Source of the DNA: an uncultured Oscillospiraceae bacterium
GTDB taxonomy: Bacteria > Bacillota > Clostridia > Oscillospirales > Oscillospiraceae
Length of the DNA stretch: 7,386 nt
NCBI GenBank assembly: GCA_934515035.1
Contig: CAKSXP010000091.1
Coordinates: 1-7,386 of the forward strand
Direction: 5' to 3'
Both the position numbers and the translations under genes were made by a program. This document shows, piece after piece, positions 1 through 6,546 of this stretch (positions are counted from its first letter, which is position 1; each line of letters starts with the position of its first letter). The notes under the pieces are model-generated. The model was not told where the DNA came from, ran no database searches, and saw only the letters and a program-made list of their open reading frames with translations.

Positions 1-89
1 CTGATAAGGATATCTGTATTTTTTAATACTCTGTCGCCGCCGTCGCAGGTGACAACGCATTCCGGGTTTTTGATAAGAAGCGTGCTCAT
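1..89 (-). CDS. Amidohydrolase, N-terminal fragment (cut by window edge)
   Basis: Only the first 29 codons are present; the gene continues beyond position 1. Reading leftward from the ATG at 89, the protein begins MSTLLIKNPECVVTCDGG and continues through a DRVLKNTDILI stretch. Seen: a Shine-Dalgarno GGGAGG (98-103) lies 8 bases before the ATG, and a TATAAT box sits further upstream. Family knowledge: this opening is typical of the small N-terminal beta-sandwich of metal-dependent amidohydrolases of the cytosine/guanine/8-oxoguanine deaminase and SsnA/AtzB group, in which an xLLIKN..xVVT.D....L...DILI stretch precedes the PGFVN-x-H metal motif. That diagnostic motif lies outside the window, so substrate and catalytic competence cannot be judged. 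A nucleobase deaminase divergent from a pyrimidine operon would make sense, but this is inference. Confidence 0.6.
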   Translation of the reverse strand, partial: MSTLLIKNPECVVTCDGGDRVLKNTDILI

Positions 90-122
90 GCGCAGGACCT
101 CCCGCTTGTATAGTGATGCTCA

Positions 123-151
123 ATTATACACCCTTTTGCCGCCAAAATCTA
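123..151 (-). promoter_or_regulatory. Putative promoter of the divergent amidohydrolase
   Basis: On the - strand a perfect TATAAT lies at 128-123, directly preceded by TG. At a 17-bp spacing the -35 position would be TAGATT (151-146), which matches TTGACA at only three of six positions, so the -35 is weak. A start near 116 would leave a leader of about 27 bases, with the GGGAGG ribosome binding site just upstream of the ATG at 89. Position and direction fit the divergent gene. The call rests mainly on the -10 box. Confidence 0.5.
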
Positions 152-164
152 TCCGAAACATCAA

Positions 165-193
165 TTGACAATGGGCGCGCCATCCGATAGAAT
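165..193 (+). promoter_or_regulatory. Sigma-70/SigA-type promoter of the pyr operon
   Basis: A perfect TTGACA (165-170) and TAGAAT (188-193; one mismatch to TATAAT) are separated by exactly 17 bp. Transcription would start around 199-202, giving a leader of about 60 bases before pyrC. This is the only strong promoter seen ahead of the seven-gene operon. The spacer contains the perfect palindrome GGCGCGCC (174-181), which could be an operator but may simply reflect high GC. Confidence 0.8.
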
Positions 194-201
194 AACTGAC
201 A

Positions 202-222
202 GGCGGCAGGAATCCGGCCGCC
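202..222 (+). promoter_or_regulatory. GC-rich hairpin at the 5' end of the pyr leader
   Basis: GGCGGC (202-207) is complementary to GCCGCC (217-222), with an inner GG/CC pair (209-210 with 214-215), giving a stable hairpin within a few bases of the predicted mRNA start. No T-run follows; the next bases are A-rich (227-240), so it is not an intrinsic terminator. It could stabilise the 5' end or act in regulation. No PyrR-binding loop or attenuator arrangement is recognisable nearby. Confidence 0.5.
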
Positions 223-246
223 CGCCAAAATAAAATGAAATTAGAG

Positions 247-276
247 GTGATCCCGGCAAATGACTTATACGATCAC
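247..276 (+). promoter_or_regulatory. Ribosome binding site of pyrC inside an inverted repeat
   Basis: The Shine-Dalgarno AGAGGTGAT (243-251) precedes the pyrC ATG at 260 by 8 bases and matches the extended anti-Shine-Dalgarno complement. Its 3' part, GTGATC (247-252), is an exact inverted repeat of GATCAC (271-276) within codons 4-6 of pyrC. A 6-bp stem with an 18-base loop would hold the start codon in the loop and mask half of the Shine-Dalgarno. The pairing is visible; any regulatory role is inference. Confidence 0.4.
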
Positions 277-1522
277 AGGCGCAAATGTTTTTCTGAACGG
301 CTCTTTTCTCCGGCGCAATATAGTTGTTTCCGACGGCCTTATTGTTTCCGTTTCTTCCGAAGCTCCCAAAAATTCTGGGGGCGTTGTTTTTAAATATGAC
401 GGTGCGTTCGTTTTTCCCGGCTTCACAGATGTGCATGTTCATCTGCGTGAGCCGGGTTTTTCTTATAAGGAGACCATGCTCTCCGGCACGCTCGCCGCGG
501 CACACGGCGGTTTTACTACCGTCTGCGCGATGCCGAACCTCTCCCCCGTGCCCGACTCGCCGAAGCATCTGGAAGCGGAGCTCGCCGCGATAAAAAAGAG
601 CGCCCGCGTCCGCGTTCTGCCATACGGCGCGCTGACCGTGGGCGAAAAGGGAACGGAGCTTGCAGACCTTGAGGGCATGGCCGGCAGCGTTGCCGCCTTC
701 TCCGACGACGGCAGGGGCGTGCAGGATCCCGCGCTTATGAAGGAGGCGATGCTCCGGGCCAAAGCCCTTGGCAAGCTCGTCGTCGCCCACTGCGAGGATG
801 AGAGCCTGCTTCGCGGCGGATATATCCACGACGGAGAGTACTGCTGCGTCCATTCGCACAAAGGGATAAGTTCCGAGAGCGAATGGCGCATGGTGGAGCG
901 GGATATCGGTCTTGCCGCAGAGACGGGCTGCGCCTATCATGTCTGCCACGTCTCCACAAAGGAGAGCGTCGGACTGATACGCCGGGCAAAACGTGCCGGT
1001 CTGGACGTCTCGGGCGAGACTGCGCCGCACTATCTTCTGCTCTGCGACAATGATCTGCGCGACGACGGCAGGTTCAGAATGAATCCGCCGATACGCTCCG
1101 AAGCGGACCGCGAAGCTCTCTTGCAGGGCATACAGGACGGCACCCTTGAAATGATCGCGACCGACCACGCGCCGCACTCCGCGGATGAAAAATCCGGCGG
1201 CCTTGCAAAAAGCCTCAACGGCATCGTCGGGCTTGAGACCGCCTTCCCGGTCCTCTACACGGGACTGGTCGAAAAAGGCATCATAAGCCTTGAAAGGCTC
1301 GTAACTCTCATGAGCGTGGGTCCCTGCCGCCGCTTCGGACTGTCCTGCGGGATAAACGAGGGCGCGCCGGCCGACCTTACGGTTTTCGATCTGAACGGGG
1401 AATACACGGTCGATCCCGAACAATTTCTTTCCCTTGGACGCGCGACCCCGTTTGAGGGAATGCGCGTGAGGGGAAAATGCCTCATGACTATGGTTGGAGG
1501 GGAGATCGTATACGGTGGATAA
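260..1522 (+). CDS. pyrC: Dihydroorotase (class I)
   Basis: PyrC reversibly cyclises N-carbamoyl-L-aspartate to L-dihydroorotate in the cytosol, the third step of UMP synthesis. At 420 residues it has the length of the Bacillus-type class I enzyme, not the shorter E. coli type. Visible motifs: the metal pair H59/H61 in DVHVHLREPGFSYKET (R63 binds substrate); SDDG at 148-151, whose Asp replaces the carboxylated lysine as bridging ligand in many class I enzymes; VAHCED with H177; YHVCH with H230; SGETAPHY at 251-258; NPPIR at 275-279; and catalytic D302 in TDHAPH. The N-terminal 50 and C-terminal 50 residues form the usual amidohydrolase beta-sandwich. The ATG at 260 is preceded by AGAGGTGAT 8 bases upstream. 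It is the first gene of the operon and its last 8 bases overlap the preferred pyrK start. Nothing looks broken. Confidence 0.97.
   Translation: MTYTITGANVFLNGSFLRRNIVVSDGLIVSVSSEAPKNSGGVVFKYDGAFVFPGFTDVHVHLREPGFSYKETMLSGTLAAAHGGFTTVCAMPNLSPVPDSPKHLEAELAAIKKSARVRVLPYGALTVGEKGTELADLEGMAGSVAAFSDDGRGVQDPALMKEAMLRAKALGKLVVAHCEDESLLRGGYIHDGEYCCVHSHKGISSESEWRMVERDIGLAAETGCAYHVCHVSTKESVGLIRRAKRAGLDVSGETAPHYLLLCDNDLRDDGRFRMNPPIRSEADREALLQGIQDGTLEMIATDHAPHSADEKSGGLAKSLNGIVGLETAFPVLYTGLVEKGIISLERLVTLMSVGPCRRFGLSCGINEGAPADLTVFDLNGEYTVDPEQFLSLGRATPFEGMRVRGKCLMTMVGGEIVYGG
1496..1504 (+). promoter_or_regulatory. Ribosome binding site that decides the pyrK start
   Basis: GGAGGGGAG lies inside the 3' end of pyrC. 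It is 10 bases (14 from the GGAGG core) ahead of the GTG at 1515. It lies downstream of the alternative TTG at 1494, so it cannot serve that codon, and no Shine-Dalgarno precedes the TTG. This favours the GTG as the pyrK initiator. Confidence 0.65.
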
Positions 1523-2249
1523 CAAGCGCTTCAAGGTAGATTTCAACATCCGGGCGGCAAAAGACGTTTACGCGATGTCGCTCTCGGGCGACGCATCGGC
1601 AGTCACCCGCCCGGGCCAGTTCGTGAATATAAGGCTGGACGGGTTCTATCTCCGACGCCCCATATCGGTCTGCGACTGGGACGAGGGCAGCCTGTTCCTC
1701 ATATACAAGGTCGTCGGGCGCGGCACGGAATACATGTCCCGCCTCGGCCGGAACGCGGAGCTGGATATCCTGACCGGGCTCGGCAACGGCTATGACACCG
1801 CGAAAGCCGGGGAGCACAGTCTGCTGATCGGCGGCGGCGCGGGCGTCCCGCCGATGTACGCGCTGGCGAAAAGCCTTCTTGCACAGGGTAAAAAATGCAC
1901 GGCCCTGCTCGGCTTCAACAAAAGCGAGAATGCTTTCGGCCTTTCGATGTTTGCGGAGCTCGGCATAGACGTTCTTGTTTCTACAGCGGACGGAAGCCTT
2001 GGCAAACAGGGCTTTGTGACCGGTCTGCTGGACGAGGCTCGTCCATTTGACTACTGCTTCGCCTGCGGGCCGGAGCCGATGCTCAGGTCCGTTTACGATG
2101 CGACGGGCTGCGGCGGACAGTACAGCTTTGAATCGCGCATGGGCTGCGGCTTCGGCGCCTGCATGGGCTGCACCTGTGAAACAAAGTACGGCGCAAAGCG
2201 CATCTGCCGCGACGGTCCCGTACTTTTGAAGGAGGAGATCAAATGGTGA
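1515..2249 (+). CDS. pyrK: Dihydroorotate dehydrogenase B, electron transfer subunit
   Basis: PyrK carries FAD and a 2Fe-2S cluster. It moves electrons from the FMN of PyrD to NAD+, forming a PyrD2PyrK2 heterotetramer in the class 1B enzyme. Numbered from the GTG at 1515 (244 residues): PGQFVNIR at 33-40 and RRPIS at 47-51 form the ferredoxin-reductase type flavin site; GGGAGVPP at 106-113 and CGPEPML at 184-190 form the nucleotide site. The C-terminal cluster ligands are C211-x4-C216-x2-C219-x11-C231, the PyrK pattern; C221 is an extra cysteine between them. The start is chosen from GGAGGGGAG at 1496-1504; a TTG at 1494 in the same frame would add seven residues but lacks a ribosome binding site. 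It overlaps pyrC by 8 bases and pyrD by 7, as expected for coupled synthesis of partner subunits. Confidence 0.95.
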   Translation: MDNKRFKVDFNIRAAKDVYAMSLSGDASAVTRPGQFVNIRLDGFYLRRPISVCDWDEGSLFLIYKVVGRGTEYMSRLGRNAELDILTGLGNGYDTAKAGEHSLLIGGGAGVPPMYALAKSLLAQGKKCTALLGFNKSENAFGLSMFAELGIDVLVSTADGSLGKQGFVTGLLDEARPFDYCFACGPEPMLRSVYDATGCGGQYSFESRMGCGFGACMGCTCETKYGAKRICRDGPVLLKEEIKW

Positions 2250-3154
2250 ACACAACAGTCAAGCTCTGCGGCGTGATGCTGGACAATCCCGTGATCGCCG
2301 CAAGCGGCTGCTTTGGATACGGCCGTGAGTTTTCTAAAATTTACGATGTCAACATCCTCGGCAGCTTCTCTTTCAAGGGCACGACGCTGCATCCGCGCTT
2401 CGGAAACAGCGGCGTTCGCATAGCGGAGTGTGACAGCGGGATGCTCAACTGCGTCGGACTCCAGAACCCCGGTCTGGACGCCGTGATAAACCGTGAACTG
2501 CCCGAGATCGGAACCTTCTTCCGCAAACCCGTGATGGCTAACATCAGCGGCTTTTCAACAGCCGAATATGTCGAGTGTGCCGAGCGCCTGTCCGCGCAGG
2601 CGCAGGTCGGCTGGATCGAGCTGAACATAAGCTGTCCAAACGTCCACGACGGCGGCATGAGCTTCGGCACCTCTCCCGAAAGCGCGGCGGAGGTAACGCG
2701 GGCCGTGCGAAGGGTCTGCAAAAAGCCGCTCATCGTCAAGCTCACTCCCAACGTCACGGATATCGCCGAAATCGCCCGTGCCGTCGAAGGCGCAGGCGCC
2801 GACGGCGTTTCGCTGATAAACACTCTGATGGGTATGCGCATCGATCTGCGCATGCGCAGACCCCTGCTGGGAAACACGACCGGCGGCCTGTCGGGTCCCT
2901 CGGTGTTCCCTGTCGCGCTCCGCTGTGTCTGGCAGGTCTATGAGGCCGTGAGCATCCCCGTTGTCGGCATGGGCGGCGTCTCTTCGGCGCGCGACGTCAT
3001 CGAGATGATGCTGGCCGGCGCGCGTGCGGTGGAGGTCGGCGCGGCAAACCTGGTGAATCCATTCGCCTGTAAGGATATAATAGAGGCACTTCCGGAGGAA
3101 ATGTCTCGTTTAAGGATAACTAATCTTGCGGATATAACGGGAGGCGCACACTGA
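2243..3154 (+). CDS. pyrD: Dihydroorotate dehydrogenase B, catalytic subunit (class 1B)
   Basis: This FMN-dependent TIM-barrel enzyme oxidises dihydroorotate to orotate, passing electrons to NAD+ through PyrK. Visible: NPVIAASGCFGYG at 15-27, the FMN/substrate loop MLNCVGLQNPG at 67-77, ELNISCPN at 126-133 with C131 as the active-site base (cysteine is the class 1 signature; class 2 has serine), KLTPNVTDI from K166, NTTGGLSGP at 211-219 and the C-terminal phosphate-binding GMGGVSSARD at 242-251. There is no N-terminal membrane helix, in line with class 1. The length of 303 residues is normal. The ATG at 2243 is preceded by GGAGGAGAT (2231-2239). The adjacent pyrK makes the NAD-linked 1B assignment firm, rather than the fumarate-linked 1A type. 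Confidence 0.97.
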   Translation: MVNTTVKLCGVMLDNPVIAASGCFGYGREFSKIYDVNILGSFSFKGTTLHPRFGNSGVRIAECDSGMLNCVGLQNPGLDAVINRELPEIGTFFRKPVMANISGFSTAEYVECAERLSAQAQVGWIELNISCPNVHDGGMSFGTSPESAAEVTRAVRRVCKKPLIVKLTPNVTDIAEIARAVEGAGADGVSLINTLMGMRIDLRMRRPLLGNTTGGLSGPSVFPVALRCVWQVYEAVSIPVVGMGGVSSARDVIEMMLAGARAVEVGAANLVNPFACKDIIEALPEEMSRLRITNLADITGGAH

Positions 3155-3861
3155 TGGGAAAAGACGTGATTATAGCCTGTGACTTTGCTTCCGGCAGCGA
3201 AACGCTCGATTTTCTCTCCGTCTTTCGGGAGGAAAAGCCCTTTCTCAAGATCGGGATGGAGCTGTTTTACGCCGAGGGGCCGCAGATCGTGCGGGAGATC
3301 AAGAAACGTGGCCACGGCATCTTCCTTGATCTGAAGCTGCACGACATACCCAATACCGTAAAGCGCGCGATGAGCGTTCTCTCCGCACTGGACATCGACA
3401 TGGTAAACGTCCACGCCGCGGGGACCCGCGCAATGATGGAGGCGGCGCTCGAGGGGCTGACGCGTCCCGACGGCACGCGCCCGAATCTCATCGCCGTAAC
3501 GCAGCTCACCTCGACCGACGAGGCGCGTATGCGCTCCGAGCTTCTGATAGACCGCGGACTTGAGGAAACGGTCCTCGCCTATGCCGGAAACGCGGCACGC
3601 GCGGGCCTTGACGGCGTTGTCTGTTCCCCGCTCGAGAGCGCAAAGGTCAAAGCCGCCTGCGGCTGCGGCTTCCTCACCGTCACGCCCGGCATCCGCTTTG
3701 CGGACAGCGCCTCGGACGACCAGAAGCGCGTTACGACGCCGGAACGCGCGCGGGAACTCATGTGCGACTATATCGTTGTCGGCCGTCCGATAACCCGCGC
3801 GGCCGACCCCTTGGAAGCTTATAGAAAATGTATTGAAGGATTCAAAGGAGAGGAAAAATGA
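3154..3861 (+). CDS. pyrF: Orotidine 5'-phosphate decarboxylase
   Basis: PyrF decarboxylates OMP to UMP, the last step of the pathway, without a cofactor. At 235 residues it belongs to the short E. coli/Bacillus subfamily, not the roughly 280-300 residue form found in mycobacteria and some clostridia. Visible: substrate Asp in IIACDFA (D10), KIGMELF from K32, and the catalytic D-x-K-x-x-D array in FLDLKLHDIPNT (D59, K61, D64). The phosphate-gripping regions follow: VTPGIRFADSASDDQKRV at 176-193 and VVGRPITRAADP at 208-219. The ATG at 3154 overlaps the pyrD stop by one base (TGATG), with GGGAGG at 3139-3144 as its ribosome binding site. The reading frame is intact with no odd features. Confidence 0.97.
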   Translation: MGKDVIIACDFASGSETLDFLSVFREEKPFLKIGMELFYAEGPQIVREIKKRGHGIFLDLKLHDIPNTVKRAMSVLSALDIDMVNVHAAGTRAMMEAALEGLTRPDGTRPNLIAVTQLTSTDEARMRSELLIDRGLEETVLAYAGNAARAGLDGVVCSPLESAKVKAACGCGFLTVTPGIRFADSASDDQKRVTTPERARELMCDYIVVGRPITRAADPLEAYRKCIEGFKGEEK

Positions 3862-4511
3862 GCGAATCGAGAGAACAAATCATCGCGCGGGATCTTCTCG
3901 CGATACAGGCGGTCTATTTCCGCCCGGAAGAGCCGTTTGTCTGGGCCAGCGGCATCAAGAGCCCCGTCTACTGCGACAACCGGCTCATCCTGACGGACGT
4001 CACAGTGCGCGGGCACGTTGAAAACGCGATTGCCGAGACCATAACGCGCGAATTTCCCGGCTGTGAGGTCCTGATGGGCACAAGCACGGCCGGTATCGCC
4101 CACGCCGCCATTGCCGGTCACATTCTCGGTCTGCCGATGGGCTACGTCCGCTCCGGCACAAAGGACCACGGCCGCCGGAACCAGATCGAGGGCCGCCTGA
4201 CGCCGGGGCAGAAGGTCGTCGTCATCGAGGACCTCATCTCCACGGCGGGCAGCGTCCTCGAGGTCGTGGAGGCTCTGCGCAGGGCGGGCGCCGACGTCCT
4301 CGGCGTCGTGAGCATATTCACCTACGGCATGAAGACGGGCATAGAGCGTCTGGAGGCCGCCGGAGTGCGCAGCGTCAGTCTGACGAGCTTCGATCTCGTC
4401 GCCCGCTGCGCCGCCGACACCGGCTATATCTCTCCCGAGGACGTTGAAAGACTGCTCGCCTTCCGCAATGATCCTTCGGACGAGAGCTGGATAAAAGGAG
4501 GAAAAGAATGA
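3858..4511 (+). CDS. pyrE: Orotate phosphoribosyltransferase
   Basis: PyrE joins orotate to PRPP to make OMP and pyrophosphate; the enzyme is a dimer in which residues of one subunit complete the other's site. At 217 residues it closely follows the Bacillus PyrE plan: [18 protein letters not shown] near the N-terminus, SPVYCDNR at 35-42 for orotate, the flexible catalytic loop [17 protein letters not shown] at 96-112 (R98, K102, H104), and the type I PRPP signature [12 protein letters not shown] at 121-132 with the acidic pair E124/D125. The C-terminal NDPSDESWI resembles the Bacillus tail. The ATG at 3858 overlaps the pyrF stop in an ATGA, with AAAGGAGAGG (3844-3853) upstream. It lies immediately after pyrF, so the genes for the last two steps are adjacent. 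Confidence 0.97.
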   Translation: MSESREQIIARDLLAIQAVYFRPEEPFVWASGIKSPVYCDNRLILTDVTVRGHVENAIAETITREFPGCEVLMGTSTAGIAHAAIAGHILGLPMGYVRSGTKDHGRRNQIEGRLTPGQKVVVIEDLISTAGSVLEVVEALRRAGADVLGVVSIFTYGMKTGIERLEAAGVRSVSLTSFDLVARCAADTGYISPEDVERLLAFRNDPSDESWIKGGKE

Positions 4512-5422
4512 AGCATCTTATAGACATACTCGACCTTTCGACCGGTGAGATCGACGAGCTTATCTCCGTCGCCGGCGACATTATCGCTCACCCGGAGCTG
4601 TACCGCGAAAAATGCCGTTTCAAAAAGCTTGCAACACTGTTTTTCGAGCCCTCGACCCGGACGCGCCTGAGCTTTGAGGCCGCGATGTATGAGCTTGGCG
4701 GAAATGTCATAGGCTTTTCCGAGGCTTCCAGCTCTTCCGCCTCAAAGGGAGAGAGCGTTTCCGACACAGTGCGCACCGTCGGCTGCTATGCGGACATAAT
4801 CGCAATGCGCCATCCCAAGGAGGGCGCGCCGCTTGTCGCTTCCATGCGCTCGACCGTTCCTATCATCAACGCGGGCGACGGCGGCCACAACCACCCGACG
4901 CAGACGCTGACCGACCTGCTCACCATCACGCGCGAAAAGGGGCGTCTTTCGGGTCTTACCGTCGGCTTCTGCGGCGACCTCAAATTTGGCCGCACTGTAC
5001 ATTCGCTGATAACCGCACTGTCCAGATACGACAACAACAAGATAGTTCTTATCTCTCCCGACGAACTGAAGCTGCCAAGCTATATCAAAAAGGACATACT
5101 GAAGAAGAACGGCATTCCCTATGTCCAAACCCGCGACCTTGAAGAAGTCATGCCGCAGCTCGACATTCTCTATATGACACGCGTCCAGCGCGAGCGCTTC
5201 TTCAACGAGGCGGATTATGTCCGCCTGAAGGACAGCTACATTCTCACGAAAAGCAAGCTCTCAAACGCAAAGAGCGACCTTGCGATCATGCATCCCCTGC
5301 CGCGCGTCAACGAGATATCGACCGAGATAGACGACGATCCGCGCGCCTGCTATTTCCGCCAGGTCGAATACGGCAAATTCATCCGCATGGCGCTCATTCT
5401 CAAGCTGCTGGAGGTAGAATAA
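4508..5422 (+). CDS. pyrB: Aspartate carbamoyltransferase, catalytic chain
   Basis: PyrB condenses carbamoyl phosphate with aspartate, the committed step of pyrimidine synthesis. Visible: the carbamoyl phosphate motif [13 protein letters not shown] at 45-57 (S49, T50, R51, T52, R53), the 80s loop [10 protein letters not shown] at 74-83 with K80 donated to the neighbouring subunit, MRHP at 100-103, [15 protein letters not shown] at 123-137 (H129 stabilises the transition state), TRVQRERF at 224-231 for aspartate, and [10 protein letters not shown] at 261-270. At 304 residues it is of the short class found in E. coli-like c6r6 enzymes, which fits the pyrI gene directly after it. The ATG at 4508 overlaps the pyrE stop (ATGA), with GGAGG at 4497-4501. 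Its position late in the operon, after pyrC, K, D, F and E, is less usual than pyrB first. Confidence 0.97.
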   Translation: MKHLIDILDLSTGEIDELISVAGDIIAHPELYREKCRFKKLATLFFEPSTRTRLSFEAAMYELGGNVIGFSEASSSSASKGESVSDTVRTVGCYADIIAMRHPKEGAPLVASMRSTVPIINAGDGGHNHPTQTLTDLLTITREKGRLSGLTVGFCGDLKFGRTVHSLITALSRYDNNKIVLISPDELKLPSYIKKDILKKNGIPYVQTRDLEEVMPQLDILYMTRVQRERFFNEADYVRLKDSYILTKSKLSNAKSDLAIMHPLPRVNEISTEIDDDPRACYFRQVEYGKFIRMALILKLLEVE

Positions 5423-5845
5423 ATGAACATAGACTCGATCGTAAACGGCATCGTCATCGACCATATCGAGGCGGGCAAAAGCATGGAGCTTTACAGCATT
5501 CTGAACCTTGGAGACCTTGACTGCTCCGTTGCGATAATCAAGAACGCCGCAAGCCGCAAGATGGGCAAAAAGGACATCATAAAGATCGACGAGAACATCG
5601 ATCTGGACCTGGATGTGCTCGGCTATATCGACCCAAACATCACCGTAAACATCATCAGGGACGGGAAAAAGGTCGAAAAGCGCAACCCGGCTCTGCCGGA
5701 GCGCGTGGTAAACGTCATAAGGTGCAAAAACCCAAGGTGCATAACCTCCGTTGAGACGAAGATCGACCAGGTTTTCAAGCTCACCGACCGCGAATCGCGC
5801 ACCTATCGCTGCATCTACTGCGAGGCCAAAGCCGAAAAGGAATAA
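5423..5845 (+). CDS. pyrI: Aspartate carbamoyltransferase, regulatory chain
   Basis: PyrI binds nucleotide effectors (CTP, UTP and ATP in the E. coli enzyme) and links PyrB trimers into the allosteric dodecamer. The 140-residue protein has the two expected domains. The N-terminal nucleotide-binding part includes GIVIDHIEAGKS at 9-20 (D13/H14 match the effector-contacting residues of the family), and a lysine-rich SRKMGKKDIIKID at 44-56. The C-terminal zinc domain has C101-x4-C106 and C130-x2-C133, all four ligands present; it makes the contact with PyrB. The length is close to clostridial and archaeal PyrI and slightly shorter than the E. coli protein. The ATG at 5423 directly follows the pyrB TAA with no gap, and GGAGGT (5410-5415) lies 7 bases upstream. 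It is the last gene of the operon, ahead of a terminator. The zinc ligands suggest a functional chain, so activity is probably feedback controlled. Confidence 0.96.
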   Translation: MNIDSIVNGIVIDHIEAGKSMELYSILNLGDLDCSVAIIKNAASRKMGKKDIIKIDENIDLDLDVLGYIDPNITVNIIRDGKKVEKRNPALPERVVNVIRCKNPRCITSVETKIDQVFKLTDRESRTYRCIYCEAKAEKE

Positions 5846-5851
5846 AAAATA

Positions 5852-5892
5852 CCCTCCGCAAGATTTTGTCCGTCTTGCGGAGGGCCGTTTTT
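5852..5892. terminator. Bidirectional intrinsic terminator between convergent operons
   Basis: CCCTCCGCAAGA (5852-5863) is a perfect 12-bp inverted repeat of TCTTGCGGAGGG (5873-5884), with a 9-base loop. On the + strand the stem is followed by CCG and TTTTT (5888-5892). On the - strand it is followed by TATTTTTTATT (complement of 5841-5851). It therefore fits termination of the pyr operon from the left and of the SnoaL-like genes from the right. It starts 6 bases after the pyrI stop and ends 6 bases before the stop of the convergent gene. Confidence 0.92.
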
Positions 5893-5898
5893 CATTTA

Positions 5899-6546
5899 TC
5901 AGAACGTATCGTAGGGCAGCGGCAGGCGCGGCTCGTTTTCGGGGTATACGGCGTTCTTTCCGTACTCCCAGAACGGTTTTTCAAGAGAGCGGTCACAGGG
6001 CATGTTCGGCGTCTCCTTCGGCCCGTCAAGCTCCTCAAGCGTGGGCAGGCCCCAGCTCCGGTCCACCGGGGTCAGGAATATCGGATACAGCGTCATGTGC
6101 CAGAATTTCCAGACGCCGTCCTCCTTTATGAAGTCGACCTCATATTTGCCCCAGCACCAGGTCCCCTTATCCTTTCCGGGTGCGGGCGCGGTCTCGTGTC
6201 CCGGACTTATGAAGGAAGCCTTTGCGGTCATGCCGTCGGCGGCGACCTCGATGACCTCCGTGTCCATGGCGTGCACCATCATGAGCCCCTTGAGCATCTC
6301 CGCATCCTCCGGAATGCTGCGGTCCCCGTGCATGTCGACATAGCAGCGCTTAACGCCCTCCCAGCCGTCGAATATGCCGAAGGGCATGACGAGGATATCG
6401 TCCTCGCGCTTTGCCCAGAGCTCAACATACTCAAGATTGCGGAACGCGGTGTGATAATAGCTGTATTTGCCCATAAGGTTGCGGCAGGCCTGCACAGCCT
6501 CCAGCCGTTCGGCCTCGTGCAGCAGCGCAGTCAGTTTTTCGGTCAT
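5899..6546 (-). CDS. NTF2/SnoaL-like protein of unknown function, paralogue A
   Basis: A 215-residue soluble protein with no signal peptide or membrane segment. I do not recognise a named gene. The first 160 residues look like an NTF2-fold SnoaL-like domain: an N-terminal helix (EAVQACRNLMGKYSYY, 16-31), an LWA segment, a strand with VHAMDTEVIEV (91-101), a strand ending in SPGHET (114-119), and KYEVDFIKEDGVWKF (134-148). This last is the usual closing hairpin with a DGxW turn, seen also in scytalone dehydratase and bile acid 7-alpha-dehydratase BaiE. Candidate pocket residues are Y31, H32, H92 and H117. After the fold comes a tail of about 55 residues ending VYPENEPRLPLPYDTF, shared with the neighbours. 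The ATG at 6546 overlaps the upstream gene's stop (ATGA), and GGAGG (complement of 6554-6558) lies 7 bases before it. It ends the cluster at the shared terminator. It could be a dehydratase, isomerase or ligand-binding protein; the substrate is unknown. Confidence 0.8.
   Translation of the reverse strand: MTEKLTALLHEAERLEAVQACRNLMGKYSYYHTAFRNLEYVELWAKREDDILVMPFGIFDGWEGVKRCYVDMHGDRSIPEDAEMLKGLMMVHAMDTEVIEVAADGMTAKASFISPGHETAPAPGKDKGTWCWGKYEVDFIKEDGVWKFWHMTLYPIFLTPVDRSWGLPTLEELDGPKETPNMPCDRSLEKPFWEYGKNAVYPENEPRLPLPYDTF
6437..6491. repeat. Copy 1 of a near-identical segment shared by paralogues A and B
   Basis: These 55 bases match 7138-7192 at 53 positions, the differences being at 6454 and 6475 (both synonymous A/G changes in codon third positions). 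They encode the shared segment around CRNLMGKYSYYHTAF, at the start of the NTF2-like domain. The flanking sequence diverges much more. It is a coding repeat from gene duplication, not a mobile element. Confidence 0.8.

Noticed and set aside
171..183. ATGG-GCGCG-CCAT imperfect palindrome in the promoter spacer as a proven operator
   Set aside because: It is short and GC-rich, and such palindromes are frequent in this composition. Without comparison to other promoters it cannot be called an operator.
202..240. The leader hairpin as a transcription attenuator
   Set aside because: No T-run follows the stem (the following bases are A-rich), and no competing antiterminator pairing or leader peptide with pyrimidine-sensitive codons is evident.
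235..258. A small upstream reading frame starting at the ATG at 235
   Set aside because: It has no Shine-Dalgarno, overlaps pyrC out of frame and does not resemble a known leader peptide.
161..1549. A long 462-codon open frame on the - strand opposite pyrC
   Set aside because: It lies antisense to an intact, fully motif-supported pyrC and shows no recognisable domain. Long antisense frames are common opposite GC-rich coding sequence.
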